A stretch of DNA of 64,000 nucleotides. It comes from Flammulina velutipes (taxonomy: Eukaryota > Basidiomycota > Agaricomycetes > Agaricales > Physalacriaceae). Shown piece after piece: positions 23,995 through 34,716 of the stretch; the stretch's first letter is position 1; every line of letters begins with the position of its first letter. Position numbers and translations under genes: made by a program. Below the pieces are notes generated by a model that saw nothing but the letters and a program-made list of their open reading frames with translations, was not told where the DNA came from and searched no databases. Location of the stretch: positions 1,426,001 to 1,490,000 of the forward strand of contig CM022375.1 in assembly GCA_011800155.1 (NCBI GenBank), in the 5' to 3' direction.

Positions 23995-25145
23995 TCAGCT
24001 GTCATGTGATATTTCGATGAAGGGTCCGATCAGCGGCGACGGCGGCGGTCTAAGATATTATTATAGGACACGGTGCATGATGCGACAGATAGAGACTGCA
24101 CAAACAGTGTACGGACAGACTGCACGAACAATATAATGTATTGCACATACATTGCACGAACCAAATTGAGGATTGCACAAACATGCACATGCGGTTTGTG
24201 CACCATGTTTGTGCAAATAGCTATGCCCTGTACCCGAGCCTGGAAAATGTCTACATCAGCGGAGCCCCATACAAGTGGCACAAGCTTCCTACATGTGGCC
24301 TCAGGACGTTAGGGATGTGCAACCAGCCGGTAGTTGGATGTCCTTCGTACCCTGTCATCCGGGAGCTCTTGTCGTCCTCAGCATCCACACTCGAGACTCT
24401 CGATCTATCAGGCGTCTTGTGCTTCCTGGCTGATGAGAACGATTTCGGATTTGAACCCGCCGTTCTTCCTTCCCTAAAGACCCTGACTCTCTCCTATCAG
24501 ATGCCAGACGAGGTCAGCGTATTCCTGCCATCGATTCGTACACCTGCTTTAAACCAACTCAAGGTCGCCGAGACGTACTCTTTCTTTTTGGCAGAAGATG
24601 CCAACGACGCACTTTTCGCTACAGATGCAATGCTTGGGGCAATGATGCAATACCTTCCCCTCCATCAAATCGAGGTGCTTGAACTGGATGGCATTCTCTT
24701 CGAGGACACGATCCCCACTCCTACGATTGAGGACTGTTTATTCGAGGGAAAAGTAGCACCCAAGGATATTCCCTGCACGATGCGCTTCCTGGGGGCCCTC
24801 ACGTCGTTGAAGTGTCTCGACCTCTGGTCAGCTACGGACAGCCTTTTGTCATATCTCAACTATCCAGTGAGACCGAGTTACTCAAAAGATGGACAAGAGC
24901 TCATTGATGAGGCGAGGAAGAATCCAGGACGTCACTTTCCATATCTATCCTCGTTGGATAGACTCTTTGTGCACGGGGATGACGAGAAAATATATTGCCT
25001 CTTGGCAGACAGAGCGCAATGCACCTTCAGAGAGAAGTCTCTGAATGTGGTGATCGGCGAGACTGTGCTCGAAAAGTTCGACGAGCAGAGACTTGCAGAG
25101 CTCCAGGTTTTCAGGTCGGAGCTGGCTTGCCGAAGCGAGGTGTAG

Positions 25146-26174
25146 ATGGTATTCCCGAATTTTCACCTACAGACTTTTATTTATCACGTAGCTTCGCACT
25201 AAATATTTACATTCCTTGATACTCTTTATAATTTTCCTCCCAATTTATGAACATTCGTAGTTAATTGGACGCCATTCATATGTGGCGCGTTACCGATCGT
25301 TCTCGGAAGTCTACGGCCCGGCTGGTCCGATTCTTCTTCTCTGAGTCTTTTGGTTCCGAAAGATATCCGCGCTTGCTTCCTGGCGTCTTTCACCAAAACA
25401 CTCCAGCGTTCGCTACCCCGGGAAGCTCTGGCGACGTATACTTCCTCAGTCTCAACCGGCGGTTTGCCTTATGTATGCGAACGATACAATACCGACTAGC
25501 TTCGAATTAACTGGGTTATTTCTCGTCCAATATCTAGCATGGCGCCTAATACGAGTCCAAACAGGAAGCGATACTTATCATCATGTTCAACTCCTGGAAT
25601 ACGAAGAATATTAATATCAGATTGAACGTATGCGATTGTGGGCTTCTCACTATGGAACTCATTCTCAGTTGCCGGATGGCGGTGGTAAGGATGATGAAGT
25701 TTTCTATGTCCCGAAGGATGTCAGTGGCAATCACGAATCCCCACCACGATAGCCGCAATTCATGATAGAAGATTGCACAGGCCGTGATCGACTGGTGCGC
25801 ATAAAATGGCAACACACAATCATCGACACCTGGACACCAATCATTGTCTGGTGAGCTCACTCGAGACATGTGTAAGAAAATGCTTATGCATAGAATAGTT
25901 ATCCCCTCTCGAATGGCTTGAAGAAAGGCGCCATACACCTCTTCCTCGTCCGAAAGAGCGACGCATCACCTCGATGCAAACGATCGTCAACAAATCCGTT
26001 GGTGGTTAGGATCTCTGGTTCTATCCGACCGCGCGTGAGACACTGACAGGTGGTGAATGTCATGCCCTACGCAGAAGCTGAGTCCATCCAACACCGTATG
26101 CTCTACGATCTGATTCTCAGAGACATTGTTAAATACGCTCACGATGACCCACAGCGGTATCCGAGTCTTCCGTA
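25146..26174. other. Spacer between composite units 1 and 2
   Basis: It contains one weak minus-strand candidate (25546-25938). Otherwise nothing is recognised. Confidence 0.4.
25546..25938 (-). pseudogene. Possible fragment of a membrane protein
   Basis: An open frame of about 130 codons contains three hydrophobic stretches (ITILCISIFLHM, LSWWGFVIATDI, FNLILIFFVFQEL), reminiscent of the C-terminal half of Agaricomycete 7-TM proteins. No upstream exons could be joined convincingly and it does not resemble the local 7-TM family. It may be a decayed gene of another membrane family or a chance ORF. Confidence 0.25.
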
Positions 26175-27402
26175 ATGGCCTTCTCCAAGTGGGGTGTAAC
26201 CAAAAATGATGCTGAATACCTGCTTGGTTCTATCCTTCACTCTCATATCCTACAATCAGTGGCCTACGGAATGTACACGGCGACGTACTTTGTCGCCGTC
26301 TATTTGATTCGTGGGCCCTCATTTTTTTATAAGGTCCCTCAGGCTGATTACTTTGAGCAGTGTCTCGGGGAAACGTCAAGGCCAACGTCCGCTCAGGAAT
26401 CATCACCATCACCCTCATGTGGCTGTTTTGCACTGTCTATATCACCGCAAGATGGATGATCATCGATGATGCCTATATTCGCCATGCAGACAATCGAGAA
26501 ACACAGCTGATAGCTACCATGCCCAGAAATACAGTTCCTTTGGACCTGACCAAGTTTGTTGTCTCATTTTTAGGTGTATTACTGGCTGATGCCACAATGG
26601 TAAGTCACAGCTCATTCAAAGTTCTAATGAAAACTCCCTACGATCTTTCCAGATATGGCGTTGTTGGACACTTTATGGGCGACGATGGATCATTACTGTC
26701 GTTCCCGTACTAGCACTTAGTATCGGAACAGGTAAGTAGCATATCCGAACCCGCAGGCTCTACGATCTCAACCTACTGGAATCTAGCGGCCTATATTCTC
26801 CAAGGCTTTCTACATTTCACTTCAAAGTCTGATGGACTGAAAACCCCGGTCGCGATACACATCTGGAAGATCGTATTCCTCGTATCAACCGTCCTTACCA
26901 ATGTCTTCTGCACCATCGCCATCATATGCCGCCTGTTGGTAACCAGTGAAGACGCCAATCCCTTCAGGAAGTACCGCAGGTTGCTTGAGATTCTCATCGA
27001 GTCCGCCATCTTGTACACTCTGATATACCTTATTCACCTCGGGATGTATGTGCACAATACATACTTTACGGAACGATGGAACACAGACTATTACTATCCT
27101 GAAGCATTGACAAACGTGGTAACGGTACTCATTTACATTCCACTTCATCCAATTTTAGTACTGATATTTTCTCGCCATAGGGAGCTGCTCCGACACTCAT
27201 AATTGCGCGAGTCGCTGCAGGTCATGCACGTCCCGACTCCTGGAGGTGTTTGTCTTTGCCTCAGGTAAAGCCAAAGAATGTTCCGGACGCCAACCATTCA
27301 TCTGTGTCTGTACGGCTGCAGAGATCATTTTTGAAAGGAATCACGGCGCTTAGGCGGAATTTGCGTCCTGCTAGTAATCAGAGTGTTGCGCTCAGTACCT
27401 AG
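26175..27402 (+). CDS. 7-TM family protein D (divergent member)
   Basis: Exons 26175-26310, 26361-26599, 26653-26731, 26787-27124 and 27181-27402; 337 aa. Intron positions, phases and the 79-bp exon 3 are identical to the other paralogues, but the protein is the most diverged. Exon 3 reads IWRCWTLYGRRWIIT. Exon 4 has EILIESAILYTLIYLIHLGM, and the Gln-Tyr of the usual TQYF is replaced (HNTYF). The tail lacks the SLAESLHFAQ block and the SFQEV end, and is basic instead. No 5'-UTR intron with the ATCAAACAG acceptor was found, so its regulation may differ. Function is unknown. Confidence 0.75.
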
Positions 27403-28567
27403 TCAGTTTGGCAAGATAACTTTGCGCCACAATGACATGATTAAAGACACGCAGTACTAGTTGTTCAATCTTACTTACCATCCGTAGACTAATTTCGTAG
27501 ATAATTATCCTTAGGTTTTGACCGTTGGGTTGACGAGCAGTAAGACCTCTCAGGCTGGTGCCATATTGGATTGAAATAACCTGCTGATAGTGGTGTTTCT
27601 ATTTCCGGGCCCTTAAGGAAGCAGCCAGGCTTCACGTCAATTTGTGGAATTGATCGCTGATATTTCGTACCACAAACATACACAAACCATAACGATCTCC
27701 CGCTTCTTACCGTCATTCGCAAGTAAAATGTCGCGACTGGAACTTGCTGACTGGAGGGGACGATATGCATTGATTAGACCTTATGGTGCGTCGTCTAGTA
27801 TTATGACCATGATTATATCAACGTCACTGTCAATTTCCCGAGATCTGGCACGCACTGCGGCTATCATTCACTGCTAGGATAAATGGCCTGCTGATTTACA
27901 CAAGGTCTGAGAAGTAGTAGACGACGCGCTCTAACGCTACTCGCCACTGGAGACATCCACGTATCCTAGAATGTCCAAGCTATCACAAGAATCTTTGATC
28001 CAGTGCGTCTTTTTGTCGTTTCTGTACCTACTATTCGCTAAGAAGACGGTAGGGCGTCAATATACATGTGCTGCAAGATGACGTGGACATGATATATCAA
28101 GTTGTGGGACGTGTGTTCAAGGTGCGTTGCAACACACTACACGCTGGTTGTGGAGCTCATATGTTTCGTGTAGAGGCCCTTGTGTAGCGAATATGACTCA
28201 TAGATGTTAGAAATCGCCTGCATCGAGCACACAATATCGGATGGGCCGGGAACGGCGTGTATGAGTGGTGAGGATGACCGCAAACAATGGAATCGCCACA
28301 ATACTTCGCCGTATATGGTCAACATCTGCCCTCACCACATTGTTCGTAATTACTGTCTCTGAACAATAGAAATAACTGCCACGCTCAAGGAAGCCTCGGG
28401 GGATAAGTATAAGAGCCGACATGCTTTATTCCAGACAGAGTACACACCCGTTCCCCCTCGCTATTGTCCCGGAGACATCAAGGTCTAAATCCTATTCTCT
28501 TTCATCTCTCAAGTACGTTGGAAAACTGTGCATTCCTGTCTTACGTTACTCAATGTTCTTTGGTAGC
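27403..28567. other. Spacer between 7-TM D and F-box gene 2
   Basis: A diverged COA1 5' relic lies around 27675-27750 (ACACAAACC, TCTTACCGTCATTCGCAAG). A probable 5'-UTR intron of the F-box gene lies at 28513-28566 (GTACGT...GGTAG). Nothing else is recognised. Confidence 0.4.
27675..27750 (+). pseudogene. Diverged relic of COA1 5' end
   Basis: The order of short blocks (ACACAAACCATAAC, then CTTCTTACCGTCATTCGCAAG in two pieces, then a CGACTGGAACTTGCTG block) parallels the COA1 start region. Similarity is weaker than in the other relics. Confidence 0.35.
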
Positions 28568-30103
28568 ATGTTCAACATCCTGGATCTTGCCAATGAACTT
28601 CAGATCGAAATCTTCCGGCTCTGTATACTTGAACCAGAATACGACAGTTGCGACGTTCGATTTACTCTGGCGGCTGTCTGCGGTCACTGGAGGGAATTGA
28701 TGTTCAACGCGGCCTTGCTTTGGACATCCATTACCATCGACATCGCTTCCGTTATTCCTCGCCCTCTCTTCTACCGCCCATACAACGACACTTTGTTGTT
28801 TCCCGAGGACGTCTTTTTGCGCACCATACTTGCGTTCAAGAATGCGCGTGATCTTCCAGTCAATCTGACTATCGAAGTTCCCGACGCTGCCGTCCCCTGC
28901 TTCAATGTGCGTCATACCGATCTGCTGGCGGAAATCCTATGCGACGAGGCTTCCCGCATCGCGAGTCTTTCCATCTCCGGTGACAGTTGGGCGATGCACC
29001 TCGGCGTTCTTCGTGGATTCCTGAACCAGCCAATGCCTCTCCTTCACACGGTGACACATACAATTTGGGAGCGCTTGCAGGTCAGCGAGGAAATGAGATT
29101 TGAAGATGATCTGACAGGTCTTGCTGGAAACCACATTCCAATTCTTCAATACCCCCACAAGGACAACAACATGGCCAACGTGAACGCCTGGGGTCATCGC
29201 ATGTATCCAAAGCTTCGACACGTTGCTATCAGTGGCGCACCATATAAGTGGAACAAACTTCCAACTCATAAGCTCAGGACATTGAAGCTATGTAACCAAC
29301 CTGTGGTTGCATGTCCGTCGTACGCTCTCATGCGGAATCTTCTGTCGTTCTCAGCATCCACATTGGAGATACTCGACGTTTCAGGCTTATTATTCTTTTC
29401 AGACCGAGATGACGATACCGCCATTCAACCTGTGGTACTCCCCGCGCTAAAGGCCCTGTCATTTGCCTACCAGATTCCGGATGAGGTCACCGAATTCCTA
29501 CCATCGATTCGCACACCCGCCTTGAAGCGACTCCATATCACCGACACATACTCTTCTTCCTTTCTGGCAGAGGACGAAGGAATTCTCCCCACTGACGACA
29601 TGCTCGAGCGGATGATTCAATACCTCTCCCTCCACCAAGTCGAAAAACTTGAACTGAATCGTGTCGTCTTCAAGGACACCATTCCCATTCCAGAAGTCAA
29701 GGACTGTTTGATGGAAGGAGGTGTTCGGGTCCAAGATGTTCCATTCACGATGCGGTTCTTGGCCGCGCTCACCTCATTGAAGCGGCTCACCGTCTGGGCG
29801 TCAAACGATAATTTTCTGTCTTATCTCAACTATCCTGCGAAGCCCAGTTATAGCAAAGGTGGCCAGGCGCTGCATGATGGTGCGAAGAAGAAAGGACGCC
29901 ATCATCCGTATTTGCCCATGTTGGAAAAGCTTTTCGTGCACGGGGAAGACGAGAACATCTATTGGTTCTTGGCATACCGAGCGCGATGGACTGTCAGGCA
30001 GAAGCCCTTGCATGTGGTAATTGGCGAGACTGTGTTTGATAAGCTGGACGAGGGGAGGCTTACGGCGCTTCAAGCTTGTAGGTTGGAGCTGGCTTACCGA
30101 TAA
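28568..30103 (+). CDS. F-box/LRR-like protein 2 (intact)
   Basis: A single-exon coding region of 512 codons (511 aa). The ATG follows directly on a conserved 5'-UTR intron acceptor (GGTAGC-ATG), as in copy 1. The F-box at residues about 3-45 (ILDLANELQIEIFRLC, VCGHWRELMF) should bind Skp1 and place the protein in an SCF ubiquitin ligase. The remainder shows irregular leucine-rich segments typical of basidiomycete F-box proteins, where substrate specificity diversifies. Conserved blocks shared with copy 1 include ILCDEASRIASLSISGD, ISGAPYKWNKLPT and the C-terminal VVIGETVFDKLDE. It belongs to composite unit 2. Confidence 0.85.
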   Translation: MFNILDLANELQIEIFRLCILEPEYDSCDVRFTLAAVCGHWRELMFNAALLWTSITIDIASVIPRPLFYRPYNDTLLFPEDVFLRTILAFKNARDLPVNLTIEVPDAAVPCFNVRHTDLLAEILCDEASRIASLSISGDSWAMHLGVLRGFLNQPMPLLHTVTHTIWERLQVSEEMRFEDDLTGLAGNHIPILQYPHKDNNMANVNAWGHRMYPKLRHVAISGAPYKWNKLPTHKLRTLKLCNQPVVACPSYALMRNLLSFSASTLEILDVSGLLFFSDRDDDTAIQPVVLPALKALSFAYQIPDEVTEFLPSIRTPALKRLHITDTYSSSFLAEDEGILPTDDMLERMIQYLSLHQVEKLELNRVVFKDTIPIPEVKDCLMEGGVRVQDVPFTMRFLAALTSLKRLTVWASNDNFLSYLNYPAKPSYSKGGQALHDGAKKKGRHHPYLPMLEKLFVHGEDENIYWFLAYRARWTVRQKPLHVVIGETVFDKLDEGRLTALQACRLELAYR

Positions 30104-31383
30104 ACATTATCTTCCGCGTTTCGAAACAGACCCTCATTACTAGATGTTCCCCGAACTGGTTTCGACGGTTCCTTATTTTTTAACTTGCAGTGCTTACTTA
30201 CCTCGAATCCTTATACGAGACAATAGACTTTAAGTAGTTAAATATACCTAGCATTATAATAGTCCTTGTTCCCCGTGCCCGTGTGGCGCCAATTTTACGG
30301 TCGAAATTATCCGTTCGCTCACAAGCAACGAGGATTCAAGGTGTAGGTGTGAGGGAATATATTTTGGAAGACACGGTCGTTTATAGATCTACTCCACATT
30401 TACCTGCATCGTATTAAATCGCCGGTATACCTGGTCATTTTCTATCATCGCGAGCTTCAGAGGCGGATTGTTTGCTGACCTAACTTTCTCATTGAGTCTA
30501 ACGTAGCGCATTTTCCACGATAATGAAGCCTTACGACGATATCTATTACTGTTATCCGAAAAGGAAATGATTCGTGGTGTGGCGCTGATTTCGGCATTTT
30601 TCGGCATACTCTATTTGCGTATGTTTCGATTTCCTGTTCGAACACACCACACTGTACAAGTTCAACAACGTCTTGCCTCTTACCGCCATCAACGCGTCGA
30701 CACATCGAAACCGACCTTACCAAGCCTGCCGTTGACAGAATATAACGACCAGTCTTTGTCGCTAATGGTATCGATACTATTATCACGCCACACTTCAAGC
30801 GAACGATGTGCAGACTAATGAACCGCCCAAAGATGCGCCGTTATGAAATGGTAGTTCGCAAACCTAATATCATTCGCTTATAGACTTCTGCCCTCTGAGC
30901 ATCAATAGGGCATGCACTACCCGTATCGTACCGAAAGGTCAATCGTGTCCCCGGACTCGAATATCAGAGAACTGCGCTGTGTGTCGCACCGCCTGCAAGG
31001 AAGCACCGGACTTTGGTATGTTCGTATGATTGAATTCAATCGAGATGCCTAATACGATGCCGTCTAGGAAGCAACACAGCAACGCCGAGAAGGCACTGCC
31101 CTCTTCATCCTTGATTGTTTTCCGCCCATAGACGCTGGATGGAATGTCTTCTTCCTCCGAACTTTCGAAGATTCATAGCTTTGTTTCAGCTCGAGATTCC
31201 CGAGGCAGATCATACCGGGGAGGTTCGTTCATGATCGGCGGGAGGGTATCTGCCTAATCAAACAGATTCGACGTTATATTGGACATGAAACGCGCGATCT
31301 CTTCTATCTGTTCTGTCGATCCGCGTTATGCTTTGAGGTACTTAAGCACAGACCTCTTGTCAATCTCTATACCAGTTGCTACC
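30104..31383. other. Spacer between composite units 2 and 3
   Basis: No gene is seen. A COA1-relic-like block (ACAAGTTCAACAACGTCTTG, then CCTCTTACCGCCATCAACG) lies at about 30654-30695. A 5'-UTR intron of 7-TM gene E lies at 31223-31265. Confidence 0.4.
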
Positions 31384-32680
31384 ATGTCTTCCTCCTCTGA
31401 ACTCGGCTTAACGGAGAATGAAATCATTTATCAGCTGGCGTCTATCCTTCATTCCGGCATCCTCGACATCTTGGCTTATGGAATCTATACTGCGATATTC
31501 TTTGTAGCGCTCTATTTGACGCGTGAGTTTTTGCTTTCGATCCCATTCTCATATTCTAACTGGTTGAATAAAAGTGTCTCGGCAAACTGATAGGCCTCGC
31601 GCAGGCTCCGCGGTTCTCATTACCGTAATGTGGGTCCTTGTCACGATCCATGCGAGCATTACCTGGGCCAAACTCGACGATACATACATTCAACACGGAG
31701 AAACGCGGGAGACACAGCTGTCTTCGCTTCCTCTGTTTCGAGTGGAGCACTTAGCTGTAGTCGTGATAGATGCAGTGGTGATATTGATCAGTCTTCTATT
31801 GGCCGACATGACCATGGTGAGTGTATGCAGACTACGGCGTCTTATCTATTCCTCAGAGCCCCTCATAGATTTGGAGATGCTGGGTGCTATATGGTCATAG
31901 ATGGCAGGTCGTTGCCATTCCTAGCCTATCGCTCGTAGCAGGAATAGGTTCGTGACTCCCGCAGTGGTTAGCAACCTACTGACATGAATCCTCATTTAGT
32001 CAGCTACATTTGGCGGACAGTCCTCAAATATACGATCGATGGGGTGCGGACAACTAACCAAGTCACTAACTTGGAGCTCTCATTTTTATCGACCACCGTC
32101 ATAACTAATATATTCTGCACTACCGCCATCATCTACCGCATCGTTGTTCTCAGCGGTTGGAAAACGTCGCTGAAAACCTACAGCACGCTGACGGAGATCC
32201 TCATCGAGTCTTCCATTCTGTATACTGCGGTCAATGTGATTAGGATGGGGCTCGAGATTCATGCCCAGCATTTCACAGAAGTGCTTGATGAACGGTTCTT
32301 TTACGCCCAGGCTCTGGGTTATTCAATCACGGTATGCATTATCTGAGTTTCGAGCACGTACGGTTGTTGATCTTAATGTATAGGGAATTGCCCCGACGTT
32401 GGTTATCGCGCGCGTAGCTGCAGGATTTGCACGACCCCACGATTCGACGCGTGCATCTCTGCCTCACATACAGGGGGCCATACGTTCTTTGGCGGAGAGT
32501 TTGCATTTCGCCCAACCGGCCACTGGAACTGCTACTGGTAGTCTCCATGTGGAGCGGAGCATTAGGTTGGAGGAGGATACAGAACGCCCCGACACTTCGA
32601 AGGATGACTCTCGTTCCAAGAGCCTTCCTGATGATGAAAAGGAGAAAACTAAGGGGCAGGTTTCTTTCCAGGAGGTGTAA
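31384..32680 (+). CDS. 7-TM family protein E
   Basis: Exons 31384-31522, 31575-31816, 31869-31947, 32000-32331 and 32384-32680; 362 aa. It has the canonical five-exon plan. Conserved blocks are ILDILAYGIYTAIFFVALYL, PRAGSAVLITVMWVLVTIHA, IWRCWVLYGHRWQVVAIPS, LSFLSTTVITNIFCTTAIIY and TEILIESSILYTAVNVIRMG. The tail shows SLAESLHFAQPATG and ends in SFQEV. The open frame extends upstream of the ATG, but that part lies in the 5'-UTR exon and is not conserved. Function is unknown; it starts composite unit 3. Confidence 0.8.
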
Positions 32681-32814
32681 TTTTCGTGTGTTACGGTTTC
32701 TTAAGCTGCCATAATATGTAGAGGTTTTTCGATTGTATCTGGACAATGTATGCTATTTATCTCCCCTCTCGTCGGCTCTCGAAGGGTTTTGTGATTTCAT
32801 CGATCACTGGAAGT

Positions 32815-32905
32815 TAGGGCCCACAAGCGTCTACAAACAATAACAAACCACTTGTGTTCTGCCTTCATCTTCACTTGATCTTCACTCATATCGTACTTTG
32901 CTCGC
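32815..32905 (+). pseudogene. Relic of COA1 5' end
   Basis: GCCCACAAGCGTCTACAAAC, then AATAACAAACCACTTG, then CTGCCTTCATCTTCAC correspond in order and spacing to the other relics and to the COA1 upstream region. It lies about 140 bp beyond the stop of 7-TM gene E. Confidence 0.5.
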
Positions 32906-33767
32906 TGGAGAACATCGGACGACACTGGTTCGAGTTCTTTGCCATTGGTGCTGCGACTGGACCGAATCCGCCTTCTGAAAGAAGATATCTGTGATCTTTG
33001 AAGACACCGGTAACACTGGGGAAAAGGCTATGCAGCGCCGGCCGAAGCAATGGTGTAGTGGAGACTGAAGGTACATTGGTATCTCAAGGTGCGTCGTGGT
33101 ACAATTGCCGTGGTCACGAAACCAAAATGATGTGCTCCTAAGTAGGCTATGACTTTTCTGCTTATGGGCCGATGTGTGCGTATTACATCCACTTCTTACG
33201 CTCTCACCGCCATCGCCACGCCAAAATGCCATCTTCTGTACCAGCGCCGTCGCCCCAGGAAACTCAACGCAAACACTCTGTGCACGCTGCTGTAAAATGT
33301 CGAAAAGTGCGTTCTGATTGTGCACTTATTTTGCCGCCTTGCTCAACGACATACAGCCTTCAAGCGTCTTGACGACGGCGCTCTCAGGCGTAGACTTGGA
33401 TTCCGACTCAATTCTCACTCCCGACGGGCGCCAACGACGCCCTTGACCGCCTCTGTCACTCTCGGCGGCGCGCTTACCCAGCCGCTGTTGTCCTCTATAG
33501 CAGAAGCAAGAACGAACAGCGGCGGAGAAGACACGGAGGACCAGGAATGCAGATAGAAAACAACCGCTCGACACAATTCAGTCAACGAAACAGTAATCAA
33601 GATGGGATATTTGTAGAAGAAGGGCGAACGCAGAAAGGCAAGTATCTCTCACTGAATCTCTTTGCTCCGTGATTAGACGTAACAAACAGACATGGAAAAA
33701 GCGCTGGTACGTGCTGCGTGCGCCCCAGTTGGCATACTACAAGGCAAATGCAGAGTACCACCAGCTC

Positions 33768-33990
33768 CTTCGTCTGCTCGAAGGAATGTCTTCTGAAGAT
33801 GATCTCATAGCTCTGGCAGGAAACCACATCCCGATTCTCCATAACATGGTAGACGTGAACGCGTGGGGTCGCTGCCAAAACTCCAGCACATCGCTATCAG
33901 TGGCGCACCATACGAGTGGAACAAACTTCCGACTCACAAGCTCGGGACGTTGAGGTGCAAAACCCTGTGCTTGCATGTCCGTCGTATGGT
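33768..33990 (+). pseudogene. F-box gene relic (third copy)
   Basis: Translated segments EDDLIALAGNHIPIL and VNAWGR, then in another frame ISGAPYEWNKLPTHKLGTL, match the middle of F-box protein 2. A frameshift (33880-33895) and deletions on both sides leave only about 70 codons. The position after 7-TM gene E and its COA1 relic repeats the order of units 1 and 2. Confidence 0.75.
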
Positions 33991-34716
33991 CACGGCATCC
34001 TCTCAAGACGTGCGACGCGGCGGCATCCATAGCAGACGTCCCTCTACTGCGGCTGGACCCGAAGTACTGGACGATGCCCTATTCACGCTCAACTTCAACT
34101 TCCGAGCGGCGAGGAACCACGCAACACTCTCAAGTCAGCCAAAGAGGAAGATAACCCTTTCGTTCAGCACCGCACACTGGTTGAATGCGGTACGTTTTTC
34201 GTTCTAATGTCAATTGCAACACCTGATCAAAAGCCGAACAGGAAGCACCAGAGCGGCAGATAGAAGACGGAATCGTTTACTCCATGAAAACGAAAAGCCA
34301 GCCGTTAGACGCTATGTTTATACCTTGTTGAATGTATCTTCTTGATCGCATGTCAGAGGATCTGTCTTATCTTCCTCTCCGCTCAAGTACACCAGCCGTG
34401 TCCTCTCTACGAGCACGTCAAAGGCCTTCAAGAGCGTCGACGCTCGCCTGCCCGAACACAAACTCCGGGCTGAGCTGAGATACGGCTCTGTCCAATCGAA
34501 CCAGGTAGGTTTTTATGGGATTGGCCAGAGGATGACTTTGGCTTCGACTTATGATTCAACAGAATCTTGATGCTGGGAACATTCGATAGTATTTGAAGGT
34601 CTAGTCCTGAACCGTGAAGCGCTGTGTTGCTTCCTTTTCCCTCTGTGCCGACATGTCCCGCTCTGAGACGTCTTCAAGTGCTATTCCTCTCGTCACAATC
34701 TCTCACAGCTGCCATC

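Larger units (their letters stand above)
22953..24228. mobile_element. Mutator-like non-autonomous element (MITE) in the F-box gene
   Basis: Terminal inverted repeats of about 37 bp (22953-22989 and 24192-24228) begin GGGC and share TATTTGCACAAACATGG and GTGCACAAACCG. They are flanked by a 9-bp target duplication, TGTACCCGA (22944-22952 and 24229-24237). Nine-bp duplications point to the Mutator superfamily. No transposase is encoded in 1,276 bp. The interior is filled with variants of the terminal motif TGCACAAACATG. Confidence 0.85.
22319..25145 (+). pseudogene. F-box/LRR-like protein gene 1, interrupted by a MITE
   Basis: The coding parts 22319-22952 and 24238-25145 total 1,542 bp, a continuous 513-codon frame, once the inserted element and one 9-bp target duplicate are ignored. 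The N-terminus (ILDLANELQLEIFQLC, then VCGHWRDLIF) is a typical fungal F-box, which binds Skp1 in SCF ubiquitin ligases. The rest is a variable, LRR-like substrate-binding region with blocks such as SASTLETLDLSG. It is a close paralogue of the intact gene at 28568-30103. As it stands the gene reads from the F-box into the MITE and stops at 23045-23047, giving a protein of about 240 aa that keeps the F-box. A 5'-UTR intron precedes the ATG. Confidence 0.8.
32681..34716. other. Spacer with COA1 and F-box relics
   Basis: It holds a COA1 5' relic (32815-32905), an F-box relic (33768-33990) and the 5'-UTR intron of gene F (34505-34562). ORFs at 33172-33574 on both strands have no recognisable family. 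Confidence 0.4.
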
